Origin: W0P28-013 sp963621145
Lineage (GTDB): Bacteria > Bacteroidota > Bacteroidia > Bacteroidales > Paludibacteraceae
DNA length: 13,990 nt
NCBI GenBank assembly: GCA_963621145.1
Contig: CAVFDI010000044.1
Coordinates: 1-13,990, forward strand
Direction of reading: 5' to 3'
Below, one piece after another: positions 7,314 to 13,990 of the stretch (positions within the stretch are counted from its first letter, which is position 1; every line of letters begins with the position of its first letter). The notes beneath the pieces were generated by a model. That model was not told the origin of the DNA, searched no databases, and worked only from the letters and a program-made list of their open reading frames with translations. Position numbers and translations under genes: made by a program.

Positions 7314-7385
7314 TTGCCTAACCCGGAATCGAACCAGGATCCTCGGTACCAAAAACCGGTGTACTAACCGTTATACTATTAGGCA
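7314..7385 (-). tRNA. tRNA-Gln (anticodon UUG)
   Basis: On the minus strand the 72-nt cloverleaf has acceptor TGCCTAA/TTAGGCA (7 bp, with the U1-A72 pair typical of tRNA-Gln). The D-arm is GTA/TAC with loop TAACGGTTAG. The anticodon arm is CCGGT-TTTTGGT-ACCGA, giving anticodon TTG. The T-arm is CCTGG-TTCGATT-CCGGG, with discriminator A. CCA is not encoded. The outermost anticodon-stem pair is a C27·A43 mismatch. The anticodon arm closely resembles that of E. coli tRNA-Gln(UUG). Confidence 0.95.
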
Positions 7386-7415
7386 AGACCGCTACTCCCC
7401 TTCGGTTTTGCGCTG

Positions 7416-7446
7416 CAAAGGTACAACTTTTTTTTTATCCAACAAA
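7416..7446 (-). promoter_or_regulatory. Promoter of tRNA-Gln
   Basis: On the minus strand, TTTG (7443-7446) and TACCTTTG (7416-7423) are separated by exactly 19 bases containing a run of nine A. This is a full match to the Bacteroidetes consensus. Transcription should start near 7409, about 24 bases before the mature tRNA. The core GTTGTACCTTTGCAG is shared with the rpmE2 and tRNA-Lys promoters. Confidence 0.85.
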
Positions 7447-7468
7447 CATTTTGGCAACTTTTTTCGCG

Positions 7469-7501
7469 AAAAAAATCCGAACCCTTTAAGGCTCGGATTT
7501 T
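7469..7501 (-). terminator. Intrinsic terminator of rpmE2
   Basis: On the minus strand, AAAATCCGA (7493-7501) pairs with TCGGATTTT (7472-7480), with two further G-C pairs after one mismatch. A run of seven T (7469-7475) completes the 3' side. A smaller hairpin (GTCGAG/CTCGAC, 7514-7529) lies between the rpmE2 stop and this terminator. Confidence 0.8.
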
Positions 7502-7540
7502 CAGCGTTATATCGTCGAGTTTCCTCGACAAAACGGGCAA

Positions 7541-7804
7541 TTATTTTTTGTTGCGGCTCGTTCTGTTTTGGTAGCGGCTCATGAATTTGTCGACACGACC
7601 AGCGGTATCAACCAATTTGGTTTTGCCAGTGTAGAATGGGTGCGACGAACTCGAAATTTCGAGCTTCACCAGAGGATAAGTTACCCCATCGATGTCGATG
7701 GTTTCTTTCGTAGCAACAGTCGAGCGTGTGATGAACACCTCTTCGTTCGACATGTCTTTGAACGCCACGGGACGATAGCTTTCGGGATGAATTCCTTGTT
7801 TCAT
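7541..7804 (-). CDS. rpmE2: Ribosomal protein L31, type B
   Basis: This 87-residue protein begins MKQGIHPESYRPVAFKDMSN and contains FITRSTV, HPFYTGK and the C-terminal VDKFMSRY, all characteristic of the type B (zinc-free, C-minus) bL31 family. It has no cysteines, so it lacks the zinc-binding residues of type A L31. It bridges the 50S and 30S subunits. It is a single-gene transcript with its own promoter and terminator. In other bacteria type B L31 often replaces the zinc form under zinc limitation, but here it may simply be the standard copy, since its promoter looks constitutive. Confidence 0.96.
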   Translation of the reverse strand: MKQGIHPESYRPVAFKDMSNEEVFITRSTVATKETIDIDGVTYPLVKLEISSSSHPFYTGKTKLVDTAGRVDKFMSRYQNRTSRNKK

Positions 7805-7842
7805 TTTGTGTATGAGTTAGTTATTTTCAGAATTTTCGGCTG

Positions 7843-7872
7843 CAAAAGTACAACTTTTTTCTTGAACGGCAA
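7843..7872 (-). promoter_or_regulatory. Promoter of rpmE2
   Basis: On the minus strand, TTG (7870-7872) and TACTTTTG (7843-7850) are separated by 19 bases ending in an A-tract and GTTG. Transcription should start near 7836, giving a leader of about 30 nt. The -33 element begins only about 30 bases past the ROK kinase stop. I see no convincing terminator between them, so read-through from the sugar operon is possible. Confidence 0.8.
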
Positions 7873-7902
7873 TCGTTTTCGGTAAAAATTTTATCAACCG
7901 CG

Positions 7903-8865
7903 CTACAATTCCCATGCCAAGGCACTTGCGCCGAGTATGGCAGCGTCCGATTCTTTGAGTTGCGAGAGTAATACTTTGATTTTGTTGCGCCAAATTGGCA
8001 TCACATTGGCGTTCATGCTTTCAACCACGGGTTTCATGATGAGATCGCCAGCCTTGGTGAGTCCGCCAAAAAGCACAATGGCTTCGGGCGACGAGAATGC
8101 CACAAAATCGGCCAACGCTTCACCGAGCATTTTGCCAGTGAATTCAAAAATTTCGCAAGCCATGACATCGCCTTGTTGCGCTGCTTCGAACACATCTTTC
8201 GACGAAATATCTTCCGACGGAATGTTGCGCAAAAGGCTCTGGCGATCGGTAGTTTCGAGCAGTTCGCGTGCCGTGCGAGCCACGCCCGTAGCCGATGCGT
8301 AAGCCTCGAGGCAGCCAGTTTTGCCGCAGCCGCAGAGTCGTCCGTTGTTGCGAATCATGGTAACATGGCCGAGTTCGCCCGCAAAGCCATCGTGGCCATA
8401 GAGCAGCGAGCCATTCACCACAATACCCGAGCCGACGCCAGTTCCGAGCGTTATCATGATAAAATTTTTCATGCCACGAGCGGCGCCGTAGGTCATTTCG
8501 CCCACTGCGGCAGCGTTGGCGTCGTTGGTTATGCGCACGGGCAGACCAATGCTAGCCGTTACCAATTCGGAGAACGGAATGATTTGCTGTCCGCCCCAAG
8601 TGAGGTTCACAGCATTTTCGATAGTGCCTTTGTAGAAATTGGCGTTTGGCGCACCAATGCCGATGCCACGCACCTCGTCGAGGCTGTATTTTGGTTCTAC
8701 AAGTTGGCGCACTGCATCGCACAGACGAGAGATAAACTGCTGAGAATCAGTAGTATCGTTGCTACGAATGGCAGTTTGCAGCAGCACATTGCCGCGCATA
8801 TCGACCAAGCCAATTTTGGCGGTGGTGGCACCTATGTCGATGCCCACTACATAAGGTTTTTCCAT
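7903..8865 (-). CDS. ROK-family glucokinase
   Basis: This is a 320-residue ROK-family sugar kinase, most likely a glucokinase making glucose 6-phosphate in the cytosol. Features in order: the phosphate-binding loop DIGATTAKIGLVD (10-22); TNDANAA (113-119) with the catalytic Asp115; the second ATP loop LGTGVGSG (140-147); GELGH (163-167) with substrate-contacting Glu164 and zinc-ligand His167; and the ROK zinc motif CGCGKTGCLE (178-187), with the Cys residues of the CxCGxxGCxE pattern. VLFGG near 270 is the adenosine region. Length is normal for the family. It starts 27 bases after the stop of the upstream sugar transporter and is almost surely co-transcribed with it. Specificity (glucose, mannose, N-acetylglucosamine) cannot be read from motifs alone. 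Glucose is inferred from the neighbour. Confidence 0.9.
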   Translation of the reverse strand: MEKPYVVGIDIGATTAKIGLVDMRGNVLLQTAIRSNDTTDSQQFISRLCDAVRQLVEPKYSLDEVRGIGIGAPNANFYKGTIENAVNLTWGGQQIIPFSELVTASIGLPVRITNDANAAAVGEMTYGAARGMKNFIMITLGTGVGSGIVVNGSLLYGHDGFAGELGHVTMIRNNGRLCGCGKTGCLEAYASATGVARTARELLETTDRQSLLRNIPSEDISSKDVFEAAQQGDVMACEIFEFTGKMLGEALADFVAFSSPEAIVLFGGLTKAGDLIMKPVVESMNANVMPIWRNKIKVLLSQLKESDAAILGASALAWEL

Positions 8866-8892
8866 GATAATTCGCTATTTTTTGTGAGATAA

Positions 8893-10161
8893 TTATTCAG
8901 TTTTGATGTCGGTATTCACATTTTTAGAGCCGACAAGGGCATAATAAATAAGGTAGAGCATGCAGACGATGAGCAATCCGTAACTCTGCAGCGAACCGAT
9001 GTGATCGGCCAAAACATTTTGCACAAACGGAATGATGCCGCCACCGCAAACGAGCGTCATGAAAATGCCCGATGCCATGGTGGTGTAACGCCCCAAACCT
9101 TCGGTGGCAAGGTTGAAAATTGCGCCCCACATGATAGATGTGCAAAGTCCGCAGAGCATCACAAAAATGAGTGCGAGCGGAATCACCTTATCAAAAAGAT
9201 TTACCGTAACATTTTCTGGAACAATCATCACGCAGAGGCAAAGCACAGCACCAAGCGAGGCAACCGAAGCCAACATGGCGCGCGACGAGACTTTTCCGCC
9301 GAGCAATCCGCCACAGAGTCGACCAATCATCATGCAGAGCCAATAGCCGCCAATCATCGTTCCCGTAAGCACAGGACCGACCCAATCAATTTCCGAAAAA
9401 AAGACATTTGCCGTGTTTGGAATGCCAACCTCCAAGCCCATGTAGAGGAAAATGGCGACTGCGCCCAGCACGAAATGACGGAACGAAAGTGCACTGTGTT
9501 CATCTTTCGCCACACGACCAGCCTTGCGAGCGGCGCGCTCTTCGGGTGTTTCCATGTGAGGTTCTGGAATTTTTGTAAAGCCGATGATGACTGCAGCGAG
9601 TGCAAAAATAACCATGGCAATGATCATGGCTGGAGCGGCATCGCTCACCGAAGCATTTTCGACCTGACCGCCAACAAGATAACCCAACAAAATTGGAGCA
9701 ATGGTGCCGCCAATGGAGTTGCACGAACCGCCAAACTGCATCAGGCGATTGCCCGTGTTACCGCCGCCACCAAGCGTATTGAGCATAGGATTGACTACAA
9801 TGTTGAGCAGGCACATTGAGAAACCAGCCACCAGCGCGCCAATCACATAGATTAGGAACGATTCGGCAGGACCCGAAATCCACTGAATGGCGACACCAAC
9901 CAGACCAATGCAGACAGCCAGCAGTGCAGTAAATTTGTAGCCTTTGCGCTTCAGAATGAGGCCGCCAGGAATGCCCATGCATGCGTAGGCGATGAAGTTT
10001 GCGAGCGAGCCAAGTTGCGAAAGCGCTTTGGCACTGGCACTATCGCCAAGGAATTGATTTTTTACGATGACGCCCATTGAACCAGCGAAATTGGTAACAA
10101 AGGCAATCATGAAGAATAGGCAAAACATCACAGCGATGGCCAGAGCGTTTTTGTTTTTCAT
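8893..10161 (-). CDS. FHS-type sugar MFS transporter (glucose/galactose-like)
   Basis: This 422-residue inner-membrane protein has about 12 hydrophobic helices. It fits the fucose/galactose/glucose:H+ symporter branch of the major facilitator superfamily. The N-terminal half has GIPGGLILKRKGYK (63-76), the loop 2-3 motif. NPMLNTLGGGGNTGNRL (124-140) and QFGGSCNSIGGTIAP (142-156) resemble the NPxxxxLG...RL...Q..NSxG..xxP signature of that family. A hydrophilic central loop (PEPHMETPEERAARKAGR, near 197-214) separates the halves. It is the first gene of an operon with the ROK kinase, which argues for uptake of an unphosphorylated hexose that is then phosphorylated. Heptamer repeats lie within 50 bases upstream of the ATG. 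I could not place a convincing promoter. Exact substrate and coupling ion are inferred. Confidence 0.82.
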   Translation of the reverse strand: MKNKNALAIAVMFCLFFMIAFVTNFAGSMGVIVKNQFLGDSASAKALSQLGSLANFIAYACMGIPGGLILKRKGYKFTALLAVCIGLVGVAIQWISGPAESFLIYVIGALVAGFSMCLLNIVVNPMLNTLGGGGNTGNRLMQFGGSCNSIGGTIAPILLGYLVGGQVENASVSDAAPAMIIAMVIFALAAVIIGFTKIPEPHMETPEERAARKAGRVAKDEHSALSFRHFVLGAVAIFLYMGLEVGIPNTANVFFSEIDWVGPVLTGTMIGGYWLCMMIGRLCGGLLGGKVSSRAMLASVASLGAVLCLCVMIVPENVTVNLFDKVIPLALIFVMLCGLCTSIMWGAIFNLATEGLGRYTTMASGIFMTLVCGGGIIPFVQNVLADHIGSLQSYGLLIVCMLYLIYYALVGSKNVNTDIKTE

Positions 10162-10176
10162 GGTAGGAAATGATTT

Positions 10177-10211
10177 ATTTCAAATTTCAGATTTCAAATT
10201 TCAAATTTTTG
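10177..10211. repeat. Heptamer tandem repeat ATTTCAR upstream of MFS gene
   Basis: Four consecutive 7-base units (ATTTCAA, ATTTCAG, ATTTCAA, ATTTCAA) are followed by a decayed fifth (ATTTTTG). The array starts 16 bases before the MFS start codon, on its upstream side, so it should be in the mRNA leader or promoter. Confidence 0.8.
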
Positions 10212-10278
10212 TTTTACAAGATTTTTGCTCCGTTCGGCAAAATAAACAAGTTTAGTTTTGCTCTCACTTATCGCAAAA

Positions 10279-10305
10279 ATTCAGATTTCAGATTTCAGAT
10301 TAATC
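10279..10305. repeat. Heptamer tandem repeat at the DPP-IV 3' end
   Basis: The units ATTCAG, ATTTCAG and ATTTCAG, and a decayed ATTAATC, use the same 7-base period as 10177-10211. The array runs into the stop codon of the peptidase gene (10304-10306). Confidence 0.75.
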
Positions 10306-12457
10306 ACAAATTTTTCTGCAAAAAGCGTGTGCAGCGTGTGTAGAGGTGCAGACGAGCAGCAGGGCCGAGAATGCTGTGGTTTTTATTCGGATAAAATTGC
10401 ATCTCGAACTGTTTACCAGCCTCCACAAGCCGCTCGGCGTAGAGCCACGATTGCTGCGTATGCACATTGTCGTCGGCCGTACCATGAACGAGCAGTAACT
10501 CGCCCTGCAACTGGTCGGCTTTGTTGAGCAGACTCGAATGGTCGTAGCCGCGGTCGTTTTCCTGCGGACGATTCATGAAACGTTCGCCGTAGGCCGTATC
10601 GTAGTAGCGCCAATCGACCACAGGCGCAATGGCAATGCCCGCTTTGAACACACCGCCACCATTGGTCAGTGCGCTAAGCGTTACGAATCCACCATAACTC
10701 CAGCCCCAAATGGCAATGCGTTCGGCATCGACATAGGCGAGCGAGCCAAGATATTTTGCAGCCTCCACCTGATCTTTCACCTCGAGTTCGCCAAGATTTT
10801 TGTAGGTGCAAGTGCGAAAATCGTAGCCACGTGCGCCCGTCCCGCGTCCATCGACGCAAGCCACCACATAGCCCATTTGCGCAAGATAATATTCCCAATC
10901 GAGCGAAAAACGATTTAGCACCTCTTGCGAATTTGGTCCGCTATATTGCACCATCACCAAAGGCAATTTTTCGGTGTTTGAAAGATTTTTCGGTCGCACA
11001 ATCCAGCCATTCAGTGTGATATTTTCGGAAGTGGTGAACGAAAAAAACTCTTTTTCGGGCAAGTCGAGTGCCGCCACTGTGCTTTTCAATGCGGAATTAT
11101 CCTCGAGCGTGCGCAGCGTTTTGCCTTTACCATTTAATATGGTGTAGCAATGGGGCGTTTTGGTGTTGTTGAATTGATAGATGGCATAGGCAAAATTCCG
11201 TGAAAACTCTGCGCTGCTGATGCCACCACTCTGCCCTATTTTGGTGATTTTTCCTTTGGAATGGGCACAATAGACCTCGCGTTCGGTCGGACGATTTTTT
11301 GCCGCCTGAAAATATGTTGCGCCAGTTTTCTCGTCGAATCCATAGAAAGCGGTAACGTCCCATTCGCCCGAAGTGATTTGGCGTTTTTTCGTACCGTTGG
11401 CATCGAAAAGGTAGAGATGACGATAGCCGTCACGCTCACTCATGCAGACAAAACTGTTGTCAGCGTTGAAATGCAGACAGTCGAGGTTTCCGTAGTCGAC
11501 ATACGCTTTGCCCGACTCGCTCAGAATGCGTCGTCCCACGCCCGAGCGCGCATTGAACGCCACCAAATCCAACTGCGTCTGCTGCCTATTGAGCCGCACC
11601 GCTGCCAGCGTGTTGGCATCGTGCGTAAAGCGAATTATCGGAATATAAATGTCTTTATCATCGCTGAAATTCATCTGCTTGGTGGTGCGGTTTGCCACAT
11701 CGTAGACAAGCAGTTGCACGCTCGAGTTTTTGCCGCCAGCGCGCGGATATTTGTACGAAGTGAGCGTCGGGTAATCGAGTGTGAAATTCTGGAACGAATA
11801 TTCCGCCACATCGCTCTCGTCGAAACGCACAAAAGCCAGAAGTTTGCTATCGGCGCTCCATTCGAAATAGCGAGTTCTGCAAAATTCCTCCTCGTAGACC
11901 CAGTCGGGCGTGCCGTTGATTATCTTGCCTTTTTCGCCATCGGTAGTAATGGCGAGTTCGGTGCCGAAATCAAGTTTTTTTAGGAATAGATTGTTGTCGC
12001 GCGCAAAAGCCACAATGCGTCCGTTAGGCGAAAATTGCGCCATCTGAATTTCGTTTTTCTCGTCGCTCAGAGGCTCAATTTTGTTGCGTTTCACATAAAA
12101 AACAAAGTACGCAGCCGTGCCAGAACGACGGTAGATTTTTGTTTCGCCCGTGTGAACTAGAATGCGCTCTTCGTCGTTCGAAAATTCGTAGCCTGCAATG
12201 TTTTTGATGGGGCAATCGGCAATTTTATCGATATCGAAAATGGTCGAACTCTTCTGCCCCGAAGCATAGTCGAACGCCTCGATGCGCTTGCCATCGTCGC
12301 TGAGCGCAGTGTAGTGCGCGCCGTCGTTCATGTGATAGACCTCGGCAGGACGATGCGGCTTGTAGTCGCCACGCGTAAACGCCTCGAGATACTGCTGCGG
12401 TTGCGCCACAAGTGTGCCAACACAAAAAAGAAGTGAGAAAAATATAGTTTTACGCAT
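10304..12457 (-). CDS. Dipeptidyl peptidase IV-like serine protease (S9B)
   Basis: This 717-residue exported protease of the prolyl oligopeptidase clan removes dipeptides, usually Xaa-Pro, from peptide N-termini in the periplasm. A signal peptide covers residues 1-19 (MRKTIFFSLLFCVGTLVAQ). Residues ~40-480 form the beta-propeller, with the double-Glu motif DWVYEEE (185-191) that anchors the substrate amino terminus in DPP4. Residues ~490-717 are the alpha/beta-hydrolase domain with GWSYGG (nucleophile Ser587), HGTADDNV (acid Asp662, and Asn664 matching human Asn710) and NKNHS (His694), so the catalytic triad is intact. Length is normal for bacterial DPP-IV. It is transcribed alone from a promoter at 12520-12552. 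A related S9B peptidase specificity is possible. Confidence 0.93.
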   Translation of the reverse strand: MRKTIFFSLLFCVGTLVAQPQQYLEAFTRGDYKPHRPAEVYHMNDGAHYTALSDDGKRIEAFDYASGQKSSTIFDIDKIADCPIKNIAGYEFSNDEERILVHTGETKIYRRSGTAAYFVFYVKRNKIEPLSDEKNEIQMAQFSPNGRIVAFARDNNLFLKKLDFGTELAITTDGEKGKIINGTPDWVYEEEFCRTRYFEWSADSKLLAFVRFDESDVAEYSFQNFTLDYPTLTSYKYPRAGGKNSSVQLLVYDVANRTTKQMNFSDDKDIYIPIIRFTHDANTLAAVRLNRQQTQLDLVAFNARSGVGRRILSESGKAYVDYGNLDCLHFNADNSFVCMSERDGYRHLYLFDANGTKKRQITSGEWDVTAFYGFDEKTGATYFQAAKNRPTEREVYCAHSKGKITKIGQSGGISSAEFSRNFAYAIYQFNNTKTPHCYTILNGKGKTLRTLEDNSALKSTVAALDLPEKEFFSFTTSENITLNGWIVRPKNLSNTEKLPLVMVQYSGPNSQEVLNRFSLDWEYYLAQMGYVVACVDGRGTGARGYDFRTCTYKNLGELEVKDQVEAAKYLGSLAYVDAERIAIWGWSYGGFVTLSALTNGGGVFKAGIAIAPVVDWRYYDTAYGERFMNRPQENDRGYDHSSLLNKADQLQGELLLVHGTADDNVHTQQSWLYAERLVEAGKQFEMQFYPNKNHSILGPAARLHLYTRCTRFLQKNL

Positions 12458-12463
12458 TATGTT

Positions 12464-12484
12464 TTTCTGATTTCTGATTTCTAT
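12464..12484. repeat. Heptamer repeat in the DPP-IV leader
   Basis: TTTCTGA occurs twice and is followed by TTTCTAT, again a 7-base period. The unit ATTTCTG differs from the ATTTCAG of the other two arrays at one position. It sits about seven bases upstream of the DPP-IV start codon, inside the predicted 5' untranslated region. Confidence 0.65.
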
Positions 12485-12519
12485 AAACGATAACCTCTCA
12501 ACTTATCATTACTAACCTG

Positions 12520-12552
12520 CAAAATTAGAAAAAAATGTGCGAATTCGACAAA
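12520..12552 (-). promoter_or_regulatory. Promoter of the DPP-IV gene
   Basis: On the minus strand there is a perfect TAATTTTG (12520-12527), with TTTG (12549-12552) 21 bases upstream, slightly longer than the usual 19-20. The predicted start near 12513 leaves a leader of about 56 nt that contains the heptamer repeat. Confidence 0.6.
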
Positions 12553-12642
12553 TATTCAGCCGAAAATGTTGAAAATTTGCATTTTGTGGCGATAAAAAGC
12601 GGTTTTGTGTGGTCAATTAGACAAAAATCGATCAAAAAAGAG

Positions 12643-12650
12643 TAATTTTG
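12643..12650 (+). promoter_or_regulatory. -7 box of the aminotransferase gene
   Basis: A perfect TAATTTTG is followed by a leader of about 14 nt to the ATG at 12671. No good TTTG is found 19-20 bases upstream, so the -33 side is weak. It is divergent from the DPP-IV promoter, with about 115 bases between the two -7 boxes. Confidence 0.55.
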
Positions 12651-12670
12651 CACTTCAAAATTTTCGAAAG

Positions 12671-13804
12671 ATGAAACCGATTCAGATGGTAGATCTGCGT
12701 TCGCAGTACGAGAAAATCAAAACTGATGTAGATGCTGGTATTCAGGAAGTTATCGACAGCACTGCATTTGTGAAAGGCGCAAAAGTTACCGAATTTCAGA
12801 CGCATTTGGAGCAATATCTTGGCGTGAAACATGTGATTCCAGTGGGCAACGGCACCGACGCGCTGCAAATTGCCATGATGGCGCTTGGCTTGAAGCCTGG
12901 CGACGAGGTGATTACGCCAACATTCACATTTATTGCCACAGCCGAAGTAGTTGCGCTGTTGGGACTTACGCCCGTAGTGGTCGATGTCGATTTCGACACA
13001 TTCAACATGGATGTGGAGGCTGTGCGACGCGCCATCACACCACGCACACGAGCCATTGCGCCCGTGCATCTGTTCGGACAAAATGCCAACATGGAAGCGT
13101 TGCTATCTTTGGCGCGCGAGCACAATCTGTTTGTGGTAGAAGATGCCTGCCAAAGCATCGGAGCAGAATATACTTTTACCGACGGACGGCGTGTGCGTTC
13201 GGGCTGCATGGGCAACATCGGCTGCACATCGTTCTTTCCATCGAAAAACCTCGGTTGCTACGGCGATGGCGGCGCACTTTTCACCAATGATGATGAGTTG
13301 GCGCGGCGCATTCGCATGGTGGCGAACCACGGCATGGAGGTGCGCTATCACCACGACCACGTGGGTGTAAATTCGCGCCTCGACAGCATTCAAGCGGCTG
13401 TGCTCGACGCTAAGCTGCCGCATTTGGACGAATATATTGCCGCGCGACAAAAGGCTGCGGCTTACTACACCGCTGCATTTGCCAATTGCGACAAGATTTT
13501 GACGCCCGCAGTTGCGCCACAAACCACGCATGTGTTCCACCAATACACGCTGCGGCTCGTTGGCTGCGATCGCGACCGTGTGCGCCAGTACTTGGCCGAC
13601 CGCAACATTCCGTCGATGATTTACTACCCTGTGCCGCTACACCTGCAAAAGGCTTATCAGGATCCACGCTACAAGTCAGGCGATTTTCCTGTGGCAGAAC
13701 GGTTGGCGGCAAGCGTACTTTCGTTGCCAATGCACACCGAATTAAACGAAGAACAGTTGGCTTACATTACCAAAAACGTGCTTGAGGCCGTTGCAAAGTG
13801 CTGA
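12671..13804 (+). CDS. DegT/DnrJ/EryC1/StrS nucleotide-sugar aminotransferase (WbpE-like)
   Basis: This 377-residue PLP-dependent enzyme transfers an amino group, usually from glutamate, to a keto-sugar nucleotide used for surface polysaccharide. GNGTDALQ (59-66) binds the PLP phosphate. EDACQSIGA (157-165) carries Asp158, which contacts the pyridine nitrogen. FFPSKNLGCYGDGGA (188-202) carries Lys192, the Schiff-base lysine. It shares long blocks with Pseudomonas WbpE, such as DALQI..MALG, PGDEVITP, ATAE.VALLG, CTSFFPSK.LGCYGDGGA.FTNDDELA and RYHH..VGVNSRLD..QAA. That suggests a 3-keto UDP-GlcNAc-uronate-like substrate. The ATG at 12671 is chosen because an in-frame GTG at 12605 lies upstream of the promoter. 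It is alone here, with no oxidoreductase or acetyltransferase partners in the window, so the exact sugar remains open. Confidence 0.88.
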   Translation: MKPIQMVDLRSQYEKIKTDVDAGIQEVIDSTAFVKGAKVTEFQTHLEQYLGVKHVIPVGNGTDALQIAMMALGLKPGDEVITPTFTFIATAEVVALLGLTPVVVDVDFDTFNMDVEAVRRAITPRTRAIAPVHLFGQNANMEALLSLAREHNLFVVEDACQSIGAEYTFTDGRRVRSGCMGNIGCTSFFPSKNLGCYGDGGALFTNDDELARRIRMVANHGMEVRYHHDHVGVNSRLDSIQAAVLDAKLPHLDEYIAARQKAAAYYTAAFANCDKILTPAVAPQTTHVFHQYTLRLVGCDRDRVRQYLADRNIPSMIYYPVPLHLQKAYQDPRYKSGDFPVAERLAASVLSLPMHTELNEEQLAYITKNVLEAVAKC

Positions 13805-13836
13805 TTTACAGGCAGAAAAATTCTTTTACGAAAAAT

Positions 13837-13867
13837 TTTGTCGGCAAAGAAAAAAGTTGTACTTTTG
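13837..13867 (+). promoter_or_regulatory. Promoter of tRNA-Lys
   Basis: TTTG (13837-13840) and TACTTTTG (13860-13867) are separated by exactly 19 bases, including an A-tract and GTTG, a full consensus match. The start would be near 13874, about 14 bases before the mature tRNA. The block from the A-tract to beyond the start site is nearly identical to that of rpmE2. Confidence 0.85.
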
Positions 13868-13887
13868 CAGTCGAAAATAATAGAGAT

Positions 13888-13960
<73 letters not shown>

Positions 13961-13990
13961 CAACATAAAGGTAAAAGCCTGAAAATCAGC

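Noticed and set aside
7872..7902. Possible terminator after the ROK kinase gene
   Set aside because: Only a weak, AT-rich CGGT/ACCG pairing is visible, without a T-run in the right place.
10212..10278. Promoter of the MFS-ROK operon (TTATTTTG-like box near 10237-10245)
   Set aside because: The box deviates from TAnnTTTG and no TTTG lies 19-21 bases upstream; not strong enough to list.
10177..10305. Possible CRISPR-like array from the repeated ATTTCAG units
   Set aside because: Units are only 7 bases with no spacers, and no cas genes are present; these are simple tandem repeats.
8173..12000. Long open frames on the plus strand opposite the kinase, transporter and peptidase genes (for example 8173-8892, 9001-9819, 11261-11983)
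   Set aside because: They lie wholly opposite well-supported genes, have low-complexity or implausible composition, and show no recognisable domains or promoters.
12605..12670. N-terminal extension of the aminotransferase from a GTG
   Set aside because: The extension runs through the TAATTTTG promoter box and does not look like family sequence; the ATG at 12671 begins the conserved MKPIQMVDLRSQY region.
13970..13990. Possible left arm of a terminator after tRNA-Lys (AGCCTGAAAATCAGC)
   Set aside because: The window ends before any matching right arm or T-run, so it cannot be supported.

Overview
The window looks like a chromosomal segment of a member of the Bacteroidota, most likely order Bacteroidales. 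Three things point there. A SusC/SusD pair is followed by a surface lipoprotein with a 'CKKDEE' export signal. Nearly every promoter I can see has the Bacteroidetes form TTTG/TTG-N19-21-TAnnTTTG rather than -35/-10 boxes. Most genes lack a Shine-Dalgarno sequence. The household genes also fit: type B L31, a DPP-IV peptidase, a ROK kinase beside an FHS-type sugar symporter, and tRNAs without encoded CCA. A 10-N assembly gap shows this is a scaffold of a draft or metagenomic assembly.

Layout. Positions 1-5850 (+): a starch-utilisation-like operon. It has a promoter (11-42), a leader with a hairpin, susC (140-3205, containing the gap), susD (3225-4868, with an unusual consensus SD), a two-module glycan-binding lipoprotein in the SusE/F position (4917-5792), and an intrinsic terminator. 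Positions 5856-7164 (+): one AAA_14/DUF4143 ATPase gene framed by two ~60-bp direct repeats, followed by a three-part A/A'/A inverted-repeat element (7187-7249). Positions 7281-7446 (-): tRNA-Gln(UUG) with its own promoter and terminator. Positions 7469-7872 (-): rpmE2 (type B L31) with its own promoter and terminator. Positions 7903-10161 (-): sugar MFS transporter followed by ROK glucokinase, a two-gene operon. Positions 10304-12457 (-): secreted DPP-IV-like peptidase. Positions 12458-12670: divergent promoter region. Positions 12671-13804 (+): WbpE-like DegT-family sugar aminotransferase. Positions 13888-13960 (+): tRNA-Lys(CUU).

How it works together (inference). The SusCD-lipoprotein complex would bind and import alpha-glucan oligosaccharides across the outer membrane. 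The SusD aromatic residues known to bind starch align with W92, W289 and W313 here, and the lipoprotein carries a CBM48-like GDFNGW motif. The minus-strand symporter and ROK kinase could bring glucose across the inner membrane and phosphorylate it. No amylase or SusR-type regulator lies in the window. The least ordinary structures are the direct-repeat-framed ATPase with its neighbouring A/A'/A element, an extended promoter block shared almost verbatim by rpmE2 and tRNA-Lys, and heptamer tandem repeats around the transporter and peptidase genes. I see no clearly new multi-gene system.
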